Source: Uloborus plumipes
Taxonomy: Eukaryota > Arthropoda > Arachnida > Araneae > Uloboridae
DNA: 64,000 nt
Assembly (NCBI GenBank): GCA_038373865.1
Contig: JAXGGA010003968.1
Span: forward strand, 1 to 64,000
Direction: 5' to 3'
The notes under the pieces are model-generated. The model was given only the letters and a program-made list of their open reading frames with translations, ran no database searches and had not been told where the DNA came from. Shown here piece after piece: positions 32,096 through 42,800 of the stretch. The translations under genes and the position numbers were made by a program. The stretch's first letter is position 1. Each line of letters begins with the position of its first letter.

Positions 32096-33240
32096 CTAGC
32101 TGACCCGGCGAACTCTGTTCCGCCTTAAAGGCAATAAATAAGCAAATTTTTGAATTTATTAAGTTTTTTTTATTAGAAAATACAAAAAAAAAAAGTACCT
32201 ACATTAATCATTCATTATTGTTTCTGTATTTTAGTACATAGGTTGCTCTTCACTTAAGTACCTTGTGATACACAACATTTTTTGTTTCATTATCAGGCGC
32301 AAAAACAACCAACGCAGATGGTCTTCCGACCCGTGAACATGCCACACATAATTGACCATGGGAAAAACAGTGATGTTCTAGATTCAAACCCCAAACTTTT
32401 AAGGATTGGCCTTGTGATTTATTGATGGTCATGACAAATGCAAGACGGATCGGAAATTGAAGTCTTTTAAATTCAAACGGCATATCGGTTGGATCATCGG
32501 GATACTCGGAATGAGAACTTCCTCACCTTTGAATTTTCCTTTCAGTTATCGTTGCGTAATTTACATTCTTCATCAATTTTCTAACCATCAAACGCGTACC
32601 GTTGCACAATTTTGATTGGTTTATGTTTCGAAACATGATTACTACGGAGCCAACCTTTGGGCGTACATTGTGCGGTGGTAATCCAGGCACATCCAAGGAG
32701 TTTAAAAATTCAATTGGATAGTTGGTGGCTTTAACTGCAGTCTATGTAGCTATCCCACCGAGCGCTTTCCGCCTCTCAGCCTCAGAAGGCGTAAAAACTC
32801 TTAAGTGACAATCGTTTCTGACAGCTTTTCACATATAAATTTCAAGGGAAGTAACGCGTTTGTTTATAATTTACTTCACAAAAAAGTCAAATAACACTCA
32901 ACGCACCGCTATTTTACAGCCTGTTTACTGCGCTCCGGAAGCTGCCAGAACGTGTGCTTTACGTCCCTCAGCCATGGAGGTGTCAAAAAGGCTTAGTAAA
33001 AGGCTTAGTCAATATGACATTTTTTCTATTTATGTAAATGACACACATAAATTATAGCCTATGTCCGTCTCCTGGCTCTAAGCTACCTACCCACCAATTT
33101 TTAGCCATATCGGTACAGCCGTTCTTGAGTTATAAATAGTGTAACTAACACGACTTTCTTTTATATATATATATATATATATAGATATATATATAGTATA
33201 TTATATATATATATATAATATAATATATATAGATATATAT
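32096..33240 (-). mobile_element. Helitron, internally deleted copy
   Basis: On the minus strand the 3' end is GGCGGAACAGAGTTCGCC (a hairpin) followed by GGGTCAGCTAG at 32096, then T: the CTRR-T end of Helitrons. The 5' end region (33000-33240) carries AAAGAAAGTCGTGTTAGTTA, then TAACTCAAGAACGGCTGTAC and AAAATTGGTGGGTAGGTAGC, a phrase I know from arthropod Helitron 5' ends, preceded by a (TA)n run that hides the exact TC start. Between them only the last part of the helicase remains, so most of the Rep/helicase protein has been lost. Confidence 0.75.
32250..32745 (-). pseudogene. Helitron Rep/helicase, C-terminal part of the helicase, frameshifted
   Basis: Minus-strand frames read TNYPIEFLNSLDVPGLPPHN, KVGSVVIMFRNINQSKLCNG and TRLMVRKL; after one frameshift and stop near 32490-32530, MPFEFKRLQFPIRLAFVMTI, NKSQGQSL and SHGQLCVACSRVG follow. 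These are the terminal blocks of the Pif1-like superfamily 1B helicase of Helitrons (motif V includes TINKSQGQ, motif VI VACSRV). The Rep nuclease and motifs I-IV are absent, so it is dead. The order and spacing of surviving blocks are normal. It sits inside the Helitron copy, 150 bp from its 3' end. Confidence 0.85.
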
Positions 33241-33257
33241 AGAGAGAGAGAGAGAGA
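33164..33257. repeat. (TA)n with (GA)n microsatellite
   Basis: An imperfect TA run of about 75 bp is followed by AGAGAGAGAGAGAGAGAG. It overlaps the presumed 5' end of the Helitron. Confidence 0.9.
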
Positions 33258-33370
33258 GGATTTAGCTTTAAACAGTAACTATACGTTCTAAAGGTTTAGT
33301 AATAAGTAGTACCTTTAGTAGTAGTAGTAGTACCTTAATAAGTAGTACCTCTAGTAGTAGTGTAGTACCC

Positions 33371-33417
33371 GTATAGTTACTAAACCTTTAGTAGTTCTAA
33401 AGGTTTAGTAACTATAC
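33371..33417. repeat. Perfect 21-bp hairpin
   Basis: GTATAGTTACTAAACCTTTA with a further G pairs exactly with 33397-33417 around the loop TAGTT. The surrounding 33270-33440 repeats AGTAGTACCTTTAGTAGTAG and GTTCTAAAGGTTTAGTAACT in both orientations. Confidence 0.85.
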
Positions 33418-34542
33418 GTTCTAAAGGTTCCGAAAGGTTTAGTGAAAATAGTAAATGCACGCTCCATAACAAAAAAGAAAAAAAAAAAATCGACGCACTC
33501 TCAATCGGACAACTCTTTCTCGGTGAGTCGATTTTTTTGTTACAGAGTATTTTAAAACGGATAGACATCCGATTTTTCACAATAATGATAAGTCTGCGTT
33601 CACGCAATATACAGAAATTCCGAAAACTCTTTACGTTCCGAATGGTTACTCGGAATAATCTGTAATATTTGACGTTTTTTTAAGGTTTAGGCCACAGATT
33701 TAACGATATTATCAATCCTAGTCTAGTAGTTTCTATAAATGCAAGGATTTTTAAAATATGACTCCTCTTTAGAGTAATATGTGCTGGAAGAGTTAGTGCG
33801 CAGAAAAAATTATGCATCCGTTTTTGCTTTAATCAAAATGATAGAGTGCTGTTTTTTTCTCCTTTAACTCTAACCGTGGGGTAATTTTTGCAAGTTGTAA
33901 CAACATTAGTAGTTTAAAAAAAAAAAAAAAAAAAAACATGATGTAAAGCTAACGTATTATAGCGAGTTGCGTCAGTGAGTTCCTTGAAAAAAAAAGTGTT
34001 CACTTTTGCGTCGATCGGTAAAACTTGAGCTGGAAAGTTGCATTTTATATGTGGTGATAGTCCATAAATCGTTTTTCGTTTATATCTTTTGTTGTACTGA
34101 TCATAATGTGATACTGCTTGGTAACCAGGCTGCTTTCTGCATTCCACACCTAATTATGTACGCAAAACTAGGGGTTCATAGTTGAAAATCTAGACTTTGT
34201 GTTTATTTCTCCTCGTATGTGGCCCCCCTCTTCAAAAATTTACTTATGTGGTTCAAAAAAAAAAAAAAAAAAAACTTTAATCCTTGTCAGATTTAACATT
34301 TTTTTCTAAGCACAGGTATAACAACCTAATAATCAGGAGTGTTTCGTTTTTTCTATGACTGTACCCCATAAAAATGCCACCCCCCCCCCGTATGCTACTG
34401 CAGTATAGTTGCCCCTAATGGCGTATGTACGTTAGTTAAGTTTCCCGCATCTTTATTAAGTGAGCTCACAATATTTTACTATTTCTATGGTAAGTTCCAG
34501 TAGCGGTTAAATAGTTGTCACACGTATGCATAGCGGTATATA

Positions 34543-35183
34543 CAGGGTGTCCACTCCAATCGTGGACCAATAGCTAATTTCTAAACCGTTAGAGATAAGC
34601 ATATAGTTTATTTAGAAAAAAATCTCCAAATTAGGAAAGGAATTTTGGGTCTATTCAATGTTTTTCAAAAAATCAAATTTTGAAAGAGTTACGAAATTTA
34701 AATTTTTATACAGCCCCCCAGTCCTATCAATCATATTTAGTAAAACATTCTTGACACTGTAACGTTTAAAACTAAAAAAAAATCACTCTTCTACCACAAA
34801 AATTGACCGAGTTATGACGTTTTGAAAAATCAAGATTTTGCATTGTTTCATGACGTCATCGAGAGGGACCGTATGCGAAATCCTTCAAAATCTTGATTTT
34901 TCAAAACGTCATAACTCGGTCAATTTTTGTGGTAGAAGAGTGATTTTTTTTTAGTTTTAAACGCTACAGTGTCAAGAATGTTTTACTAAATATGATTGAT
35001 AGGACTGGGGGGCTGTATAAAAATTTAAATTTCGTAACTCTTTCAAAATTTGATTTTTTGAAAAACATTGAATAGACCCAAAATTCCTTTCCTAATTTGG
35101 AGATTTTTTCCAAAATAAACTATATGCTTATCTCTAACGGTTTAGAAATTAGCTATTGGTCCACGATTGGAGTGGACACCCTG
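34543..35183. mobile_element. 641-bp near-perfect palindromic MITE (CAGGGTGTCCACTCC ends)
   Basis: Arms 34543-34840 and 34886-35183 are each 298 bp and nearly identical in inverse orientation; only a few single-base differences are visible (for example TTAGAAAAAAATC against GATTTTTTCCAAA, and ACGTTTAAAAC against GTTTTAAACGC). The spacer is 45 bp. TA flanks both ends (34541-34542, 35184-35185). The ends CAGGGTGTCC are mariner-like. No transposase. Such fold-backs would yield a long double-stranded transcript if read through. Confidence 0.95.
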
Positions 35184-35559
35184 TATATTTAAAAAAAAAA
35201 AGAAAGAAACAAAAAGAAACTAGCTGTCGTGGCCGTCACGAAACTTTCTTCTATATTTATCTCATGAATTCCAGTTACAAAATAAAATACGTACTCGCCC
35301 GAATAATTGGAGACAGCTCCAATTCCCCAATTATCGTAATAACTCTGCAAATGCAGAATCAATGAGGGAAATTGGAAATCATTGCAAAAGCCTTGTTTAG
35401 ATTAATTGCAAACATTTTATTTGTTAGTAAAAATAAACTGGCAGCAGTTAAAAATTTCAAATCATTGAAAGTTTTCAGCTGTTTTGATAATTAAATAGCG
35501 TGAAAGCGATTTTTTAATGAATTAATTTTTCGCATTGTTGACTAAGCGCAAAAATCACC

Positions 35560-36302
35560 CCACCCTCCCCCCGGGGAGATTGGCGCCAAAATTTAATCGA
35601 TGCTTGCTTCCATATTGGGTTAGTGTTATTCCAAATATCATTCAAATCTCAGCAATATTTCTCGAGATACAGTAGGTGCAATGACAAAATAAGCACTTTT
35701 GATTGCTCCACCCCCCTTTGAGATATTGACACACAAATTAAATCAGCACTTGTACTCAATAGGGTCTACCTATGGACCAATTTTCGTTTGATTCCGCCAG
35801 TTACTTCTTGAGATATAGCAGTCACCCTCGTGCAGAACACGTGCGATTGCTCCACCCCCCTTCAAGATATTGACAAACAAATTGAATCAGCACCTGTACT
35901 CAGTAGGGTCTACCTATGGACCAATTTTCGTTTGATTCCGCCGGTTACTTCCTGAGATATAGCAATCACCCCCGCGCAGAACACGTGCGATTGCTCCACC
36001 CCCCTTGGAGGAATTCGCTAAAAAAAGTCAGGTGCACCAGTTCACATGGTGGTACATATGTGCAAAAATTTTTGTTCGATTTCATTCAGTAGTTTTTGCT
36101 CTAGCGCGGCCACAAAAACTGGTCACACACATACAGACTCACACACAGACACACACACAGACACACAGACAGACAGACATTTTCCAAAAATGGTCGAAAT
36201 GGACTCAGAGCACCTCAAAACGTGCAAATCCGTCAAAATTCGACATTCGAAAATTTTCACGAAACCAATACTTTCTTCTATATATTAGATATAGAAGAAA
36301 GT
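35560..36302. repeat. 144-bp tandem repeat in a larger repeat element
   Basis: GATTGCTCCACCCCCCTT starts at 35701, 35845 and 35989, exactly 144 bp apart. The two full units share GGGTCTACCTATGGACCAAT, TTCGTTTGATTCCGCC and GAGATATAGCA. A (CA/GACA)n run follows (36122-36177), then CCAAAAATGGTCGAAATGGA, and the block ends in an inverted repeat ACTTTCTTCTATAT (36270-36283) with ATATAGAAGAAAGT (36289-36302). The frame through the CA run is an artefact of the microsatellite. Confidence 0.85.
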
Positions 36303-36319
36303 AAAAAAGAGAATGGATT

Positions 36320-36640
36320 TTGACTTCTTGGATCCAAGTTATGTTTTTCAAAATCATGAGTTGCTGTGGGACCCTTCTCGTCGGCTTTCGTGTTTCTACA
36401 AACGACCCCAGAAATCAACTTGATTTATTTCCGACAATCTCTACTGTACACAATCATTTTCAGACCAACACAGCATCCAATGCAAAATATTCCTCCTCAG
36501 GCACTTCCCTTCTCCTGGACAGTAGCATCCATGTCCTCTGGTCTACTGGCCTCCAGTATGTTCCCGCGTATGACATGGTATATATGTAAGACATAGACGC
36601 CATCGCCCCGGAGATGTGGAAACCACGGACCATGTGAAAT
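36320..36640. other. Unidentified higher-complexity stretch
   Basis: Base composition is more balanced than the surroundings, and three frames are open for 50-90 codons (two plus, one minus). None matches a domain I know, and the minus frames contain stops that would need repair. It could be a decayed exon or an old element. Confidence 0.3.
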
Positions 36641-36886
36641 GAAAACTTCAGAATTAGTTTAAAAAATACTGAGGTGTAAGCTGAAGCTAAAATTTATTTG
36701 AGAGAGAGAACTAAGAATTAAAAATTAGTTTTGCGCCTTCACATCATGATTACTAACAACAACTGATCTTCCAACAGTTAATCTTTTTAGTCTTTCGATC
36801 CCAAACCTCTTTTCAATGATAGTTGCAACTGCTCAACCTGCATTATTCATTAGACTGTCACAGAGCAGAAGAGATATTTTTGCATT

Positions 36887-37262
36887 CTTCACTTAAAGCC
36901 AGAAGTGAATAAGAGGAGGCGGTCGATAAGGTGCTTAATTAAAAGCTATAAATATAAGTAACAATGTATACGATAGCAAAATCCAACTGCAAGGGCCGGT
37001 GAACAGGATCCGGGTCCATTCTGAAAAGGAGCGAACATCAACTACAGTCGAGAGAGAAAACAAATAGCAGTTGCGATAACTCAAAAGGGGAAAAAAGGAG
37101 AAAAGAAATATTTTTAGTATGAAATTAAAGGCACTGCAAAATAAAACCATATGTGTTTTACATACTTCACTTACAACCAGAAGTGAATAAGAAGCGGCGA
37201 TCTATACGGTATTTAATTAAACGCTACAAATATAATTTACAATGTATACGATAGCAAATAGC
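36887..37262. repeat. Direct duplication, ~95 bp, offset 278 bp
   Basis: Bases 36888-36983 and 37166-37261 share CTTCACTTA, CCAGAAGTGAATAAGA, TTTAATTAAA or CTTAATTAAA, and AACAATGTATACGATAGCAAA or TACAATGTATACGATAGCAAA, at about 85 percent identity. Non-coding. Confidence 0.75.
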
Positions 37263-38972
37263 ACAACAATTCAGAGTTTTCAATTACTTTAAAAGGTTTC
37301 ATTTTATTTTAATTTCCTTTAAATTGCTACCGTAATAGTAGGGACGAAAATTAATTATCCTTCTTTAAGTTTTCTACTTAAAACATTTAAGACTGTTTGC
37401 ACCGCCGGAGAAGAAATTTTAATTTCAAAATTGAGGGTTACCACAATTTAATTAAAGCCATTAATAAATGTAATGTAACAATTGCATTTCAGGTAAAACT
37501 AACAAAAAGATAAAATAAAATTGATGCTATAATTACGGCAAAGCACCTGGCACGTTTCAACTACTGTAGATTTCTTTTTCTTTTCTTAAAGTGTTACCAT
37601 AATATGAGGGAAGAAAATCAATTATACTGTCCCAAGCTTTTTACGGTAAAAAAATTAAAACTTTTTACACCACCAATGAAGAAATATTAACTCAGAAATT
37701 GAATACTTCTACATTAAAAAAAAATAATATTATATTAAAATAAATGCTTCTACGAAAAAATAGATCCATCATGTTTGAAAATTGAAAGATAGCTTCAGAA
37801 AAGAAGAAATAGTCATAACGTTTTTTTTTTTTGGAAAGTTTATAATTACCCAGGGGAAGAACAGCAATTGAGTTGCACCAAATTTATAAATTAATACTTT
37901 TCTCCGAAGTCTAAGCATCACAAACTTTTAGTTAGTTTCGTAAGATTACATTATGGCACATTGAGCAATACGTGGCAAAAAAAGGAAAAAAAAAAAACCC
38001 TCTAAAAACAGTGCTGACCATTGAAATTCGTCATATAAAAAAAAAGTGTGGTAAACAAATGTTATCATTTTTCATCAGTTTTTTGTCAGTCAATTTTTAA
38101 AAATGAGTTCAATGAGAGTTTTTTAATACTTTTTTTTTAAATTGTAGTATGAAACAGTCTTATAATAGAATCAATTAAAAAGATTTGAGGAAAAACAGCA
38201 AAAAAGTTCGACTTGTGTAATGTGTGCATAGAAAAATGATTAAAATTCATTAGATGTGACTGAGACGAAATTTTTATACGAAATATAGAATAATAACCTT
38301 TTAATAAGCAAATTTTATTATGAGTAACAAAATGTAATATAGTTCACAATATATATTAGGTATTTTTAGACGGTGTCTTTCTTAGTGTTATTGTGACATA
38401 AATGCTATTTTTTCTTTTTTGTAGCATATGTAATTAGAAAAGTAGAGAAAATGTGAATATTCTATAGAACATGCGCCTACGCAACGCATTGTAGAAAATT
38501 CCCGACGCTCCACAGTAAAAAAGAAAAAAAAATGAAATGTTCCTTGTTAATTATTTTTATTTCAGTGGTGTAAGAGCCCTTATTATTGGCTATGCTGCGC
38601 CAAATGGTTGGTTTATTTGTATTAATATCTTTCGAATTTAAATACAAAAATGGAAAATGGTCACAAAAATGCATATTTAAAAACAAAACCGCAATAAGCA
38701 TGCAAATGAATAGTTAAGTTTAAAAATGGTCGAAGAAATTGAAGGGCTTGAAAGATGAAGGGGTTATGTAACAAATAGCAAATTTAGAATTATTAAAGTT
38801 CCAAGTTTTATTGCTGCAGTTGTTGCACAGGTTTTCTTTCTGGTTTTGTCGCCTGGTGAGCGTATGAAATCGGTCTAATGACATCTACTTTTTGATGTAT
38901 CAAGTTTTATTTGCTAACCTGTATCCATCGCTTATCGTTGTCTAGAGTGTATTTTCAAAAAAATGTAACATA
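37263..38972. other. no gene recognised
   Basis: AT-rich with many A/T runs. The phrase GACGCTCCACAGTAAAAAAG (38502) resembles CACGCTCCATAACAAAAAAG (33457), the only recurring bit. Nothing else. Confidence 0.4.
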
Positions 38973-39161
38973 GGGCGGAATTCAGGTGAAACGCTGAATC
39001 TGCAGAAGTGCGTTGCACACTGCATCTGCAAAAGTGTGTTTGCGAAAAAGCGCCGAATTAGCGCTTTTTCCCAAACAACGTTTCACAAGAATCCGAAAAA
39101 TCGAAAATTTGCGTGTGCAATGCACTTTTTGCACATGCAGCGTTTCACCTGAATTCCACCC
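38973..39161. mobile_element. 189-bp MITE, GGGCGGAATTCAGGTGAAAC ends
   Basis: The left arm GGGCGGAATTCAGGTGAAAC, then GCTG ... AGTGCGTTGCACAC, is mirrored by GTGTGCAATGCACTTTTTGC ... CAGCGTTTCACCTGAATTCC ending in ACCC. ATA flanks both ends (38970-38972, 39162-39164). The arms continue to an inner CGCC/GCGC-rich pair. Non-coding. Confidence 0.8.
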
Positions 39162-39210
39162 ATAGTCCCTTCATTCTCCACACCCTTTAATCCAGATAAA
39201 TAAAACAGAA

Positions 39211-39232
39211 AATGTGTGTGTGTGTGTGTGTG
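39211..39232. repeat. (GT)n microsatellite
   Basis: Eleven GT units. Short frames reading VCVCVCV across it are artefacts. Confidence 0.9.
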
Positions 39233-39593
39233 TTCCCTATACAAATCCACAGGTTCCGTCAGATATGGACCAAATATGGCAGGGAAGTACTTGGGCTCCC
39301 GGAAAGGGTACCCAAATGTTGTCTTATGATTACCCACACACTGTTAACTTTCTGGAGCTGTTTTGCCCAAACGGCAGCAAAATATGGCACAACGCATTTT
39401 TAACTCTGAATCACTCATCTCCATTTCTAGTGGCGAAATAAAACAGTTCTTTAAAGCAGCACGGAACGAGGACAATAAAATCGTCTGCTTCGTTTAGACT
39501 TTCGTATAAACTTACAGTTGACAGCTTGAAAAAATCGCCTTCTATTTTTTAGCTTCACGGTAATGCCCCTACGTGAAAAAATAACTCTTAGCT

Positions 39594-39835
39594 TTTATGA
39601 AATGCCCGTTGTATAACTTGCGACAATTTGAGCAAACCTAGCAAGATAACTGATTTCCTATGTTTAATGACAGCTTATGGACCCGAATGGTCGAACATCA
39701 ATCGAGCAATACATCTGAAGCATATGAACCAGTTTTCTTGAGCCCCATTTTAGCACACATTACCACGTGTATACTTTTGGAACCAAAATGTCGTATCAGT
39801 CAGCTACCCTTATATAAGGGCCGAAGAACAAATGG
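39594..39835. repeat. Dispersed repeat X, copy 1
   Basis: TTGAGCAAACCTAGCAAGAT, CGAGCAATACATCTGAAGC, ACCACGTGTATACTTTTGGA and ACCAAAATGTCGTATCAGTC in this order are the inverse of 44386-44635. The core GGAACCAAAATGTCGGATAA (consensus) recurs at eight places in 39.6-55.7 kb. Confidence 0.7.
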
Positions 39836-42800
39836 ACGATACGTAAATAAAAATCGAATTGCTTTTGCATTCTTTCAAATGTTCTTCTCTGACGTGCAAG
39901 TCTTTTTTTTTTTTTTACCTTATCGGTTCGAAGCCTTTCGAGGAAATCCTGAATAGTTCTGTGCTTTATTTGCTAACTTCTACTGAGCAAAAAGATGAGC
40001 AGAAATATCAAAGTTCCTTACTTTCCCTCACACGTTTTAGATCTTAGAGCTTAAAAATAATAAGCATTAAAGCAATCTATTATTAGACGCTTTTGCATCT
40101 TTAATAACCTTCCCAGAACGTAATGAGGTTCTCTTTCAAGTTAAGGAAATAATCCCGAAAAATAAATTAAGTTTCTCTCAGCAAACAATTTTTCTACGTG
40201 TTTTGAGGCACGTGTTTGAGGCAATTCTTATTTATTTTTCGTCTTTCAGTGAACAACAGTTCGACATTTCTATTAGCTCTGTATAACAGCAATGACTGCT
40301 TACTTTTCGTTACTTTTTGTTTCAATTTTTCTTGACTAAAAATAGTCTTTATTGAAAATTCTTTTTCATTTGAATCTATAAATGTAGTGCATGAAATAAA
40401 AAATAATGTTTTATTTTTTTCAATTAAATTTTTTGCCGTGATACCTTTTCACTTGGCCGCATTTCCTCCTACTTTTATTTGGAAGGATTTGCATTAATAA
40501 ACGCAGGTTAAACTAATCTTACATATTAAAGTTATTTTTGGTTTTCCAAAAATGTTACTGTATTCACTTGAATGATAATGTTCTCATATTCTGCTTCGAA
40601 AATAATGAGTGTTTACCTTTTGAGCGAAGGCAATTCCGTTTAAAAAATAATGACTTATCTGCATATTAACTTGTAATGTCTGGTATTTCTCGAGAGCAAT
40701 ATATTCGTGTGAATATATTTGTGTAATTTAAAAACGAAACTTATTAATCAAATCCAGATTTCATAACTATACATTTTTTATGCATTCAAAATATCTTAGG
40801 GTTTTCAAAAATTCAAATGAATATTTAAATGAATATTTTCAGTTGGATGTTCTGCTCCTTTCATAATTTTACATGTTTTATGTAAAACGAAAAAAAAGTA
40901 TTTACTATAAATTCAAAGCTGCGAAGTTTTTGATTTAATACATAACACTTTAAAAATACTTCTGCAATTTAGCAGCAATTCTTTAAGTTCAGCATATGTC
41001 TCTGTTTGTTTTTGTTTTTCTAGACATTACTTTTTCAAATATATTTTCATCAACAATTTTTTTACATATGGACGGGAAAAATACGAAATCTACTCTTATC
41101 ATGGTGGTGGTGGTATTAATTTTGAACAGGTGCCGAGTCGGAGCCACTTTACCTGAAATTCTGGGAGTAAAACGGAAAGTCCAATTTGTGACAATGAATG
41201 GGAACAGAAAAAGAGAAACAAAAACGAGAGGTCTACCATTAGACCAGGGCTAGAAGGGCAAAACTGGGGAAGGCCAAGGAATGGGCGGCGAGAACGTGCG
41301 AAGAAAGAAAAAAAAGCCTTTTCAGGGGTAGGCGAGTTAATTGAGTTGCTTGGTAGTTACAGATTTTTTTTTTTTTAATAAATTAGGAGAAGCAAAGGGT
41401 GAGCCAGGAGCATAGAAGCAGCCAAAATTAGAGCAAGAGCTGCGGGTTATTCTTATCATATAGCAGCTAATTATTACTATAGTAAAATAGCAGTAATTTA
41501 ATGTAGGTTTACTTTCGAGCAGTTTAACAAGCTGACTAGGACATAAAAGAAAGATAGAGAAAAAGTTTCAAGCTTATATTAGAATAAGTCCCAAATTCAC
41601 CTTCTATATCTGACATCAAAAATAATCTTGTTCCTAAATTTTAATGTATTAAATTCATTGTTTGACTTCAAATTCAGACGAGATGTAAATTGCCTCAATC
41701 AGTTTCAATTTTGCAATTTACAAACTTTGAAATGTATTAAACCATGATTATACTATGCATTTTATCCAATCAAGAGTTTCGAAGTTTTTTCTTGAACTTT
41801 CGAGTTTATTTTTCTTTCTTTAATTTGGCTACTCGTTTTTTCTATGCTAAAATTTAATATGTATATTTTCTAATGCATTTGTTGAATCACTATTTTATTT
41901 GATTCTAACCGTAAGTAGCAGTAATGAGCTGTATTTGTATTGCTATATTTTATTTTAGTATTTGGTATTTATATGTTTTATTTTTTTCTTTAATCTAGGG
42001 ACTCAGAGAAAAATATTTGGAAGAAATGTATCATGCATGATTGATAGTATCATCGACCAGTATGGATTGGTTCTGATTATCGTGTTATATTGCAATCGAT
42101 CACAATGTTTCTCGTAATCACATTTCAGAATTATGCATTAGATCATTGTTTATTGCCTCTATAAACACATGCAATAGATTACCCAACATAATTTTTTCCA
42201 TGATACTGTATTCTTCTTCTTCATAATAATGCTATAGGGGTTTGCTCTTATTTTGTATTGTAATATTGTAACGATTAGCTTTTATCTTTAGTATTTATTT
42301 CCGTCATAATCTATTCTGAAACTGCTCTTTTTATTAATGTTTTGGTATATGTCGCATCATTTTGTATTTGATACCAAAAAAAAAAAAGCTTAAATTTTTG
42401 CATTTCTTTAAAAATTTATGAAATATGGCGGCATAAGCGAAAATTGTTGTATTTCCTTTCTGAAAAACTTCTGCAGCCAATATTGTATTCTTAGGTTTTC
42501 ATTGAAGAGTGTATTGCAATTACAGGCGTTCTGAGCTAAAAGTGATCTAAAACCTAATATAGATAAATAAGGTGATCTGTATTTGCTGCAATTCTTCATA
42601 ATATTTGGTCACGTTAGTTAAAATAAGGTAGCAGCTTTGTTGGTTAGTCAGAATAGTGTTAAGCTTTCCCTAGTTTCTCTGAAGGTTTCTGATATATTCC
42701 AAAATATGTCTGTTCTTTATTGGGAAAGTGTCCCTTCCCAATTCTTCACAAAGATTCTTGATTTTTAACGGAAAACTTAACAGTTTCTTACCAGATATAT

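Larger units (their letters stand above)
32061..33549. repeat. 11-bp direct repeats bounding a composite insert
   Basis: GTTACAGAGTA is at 32061-32071 and 33539-33549. In family 1 copy 3 the sequence should be continuous here, so everything between was inserted with an apparent 11-bp target duplication. The insert contains the Helitron-derived block plus flanking CACTCGATTTTTTTT and GAGTCGATTTTTTT. Whether the host of the Helitron is itself a retroposon is not known. Confidence 0.55.
31374..34361. mobile_element. Family 1 element, copy 3, left-truncated and multiply interrupted
   Basis: CCGGAACCATATAGTAAATA through CCAGTAGTTTTTAAGAG, then GGGACCATATACAATTGTGC (31988), then TACAGAGTATTTTAAAACGG (33541) to the TIR GTGTTTCGTTTTTTCTATGA ending in CTG (34361) follow the order of copies 1 and 2. 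The first about 450 bp and the left TIR are missing. TA follows the right end (34362-34363). Two later insertions split it: 31502-31986 and 32072-33538. Confidence 0.85.

Noticed and set aside
36005..36304. Open frames reading THTQTHTQ
   Set aside because: They are translations of a (CA/GACA)n microsatellite; no real protein features on either side.
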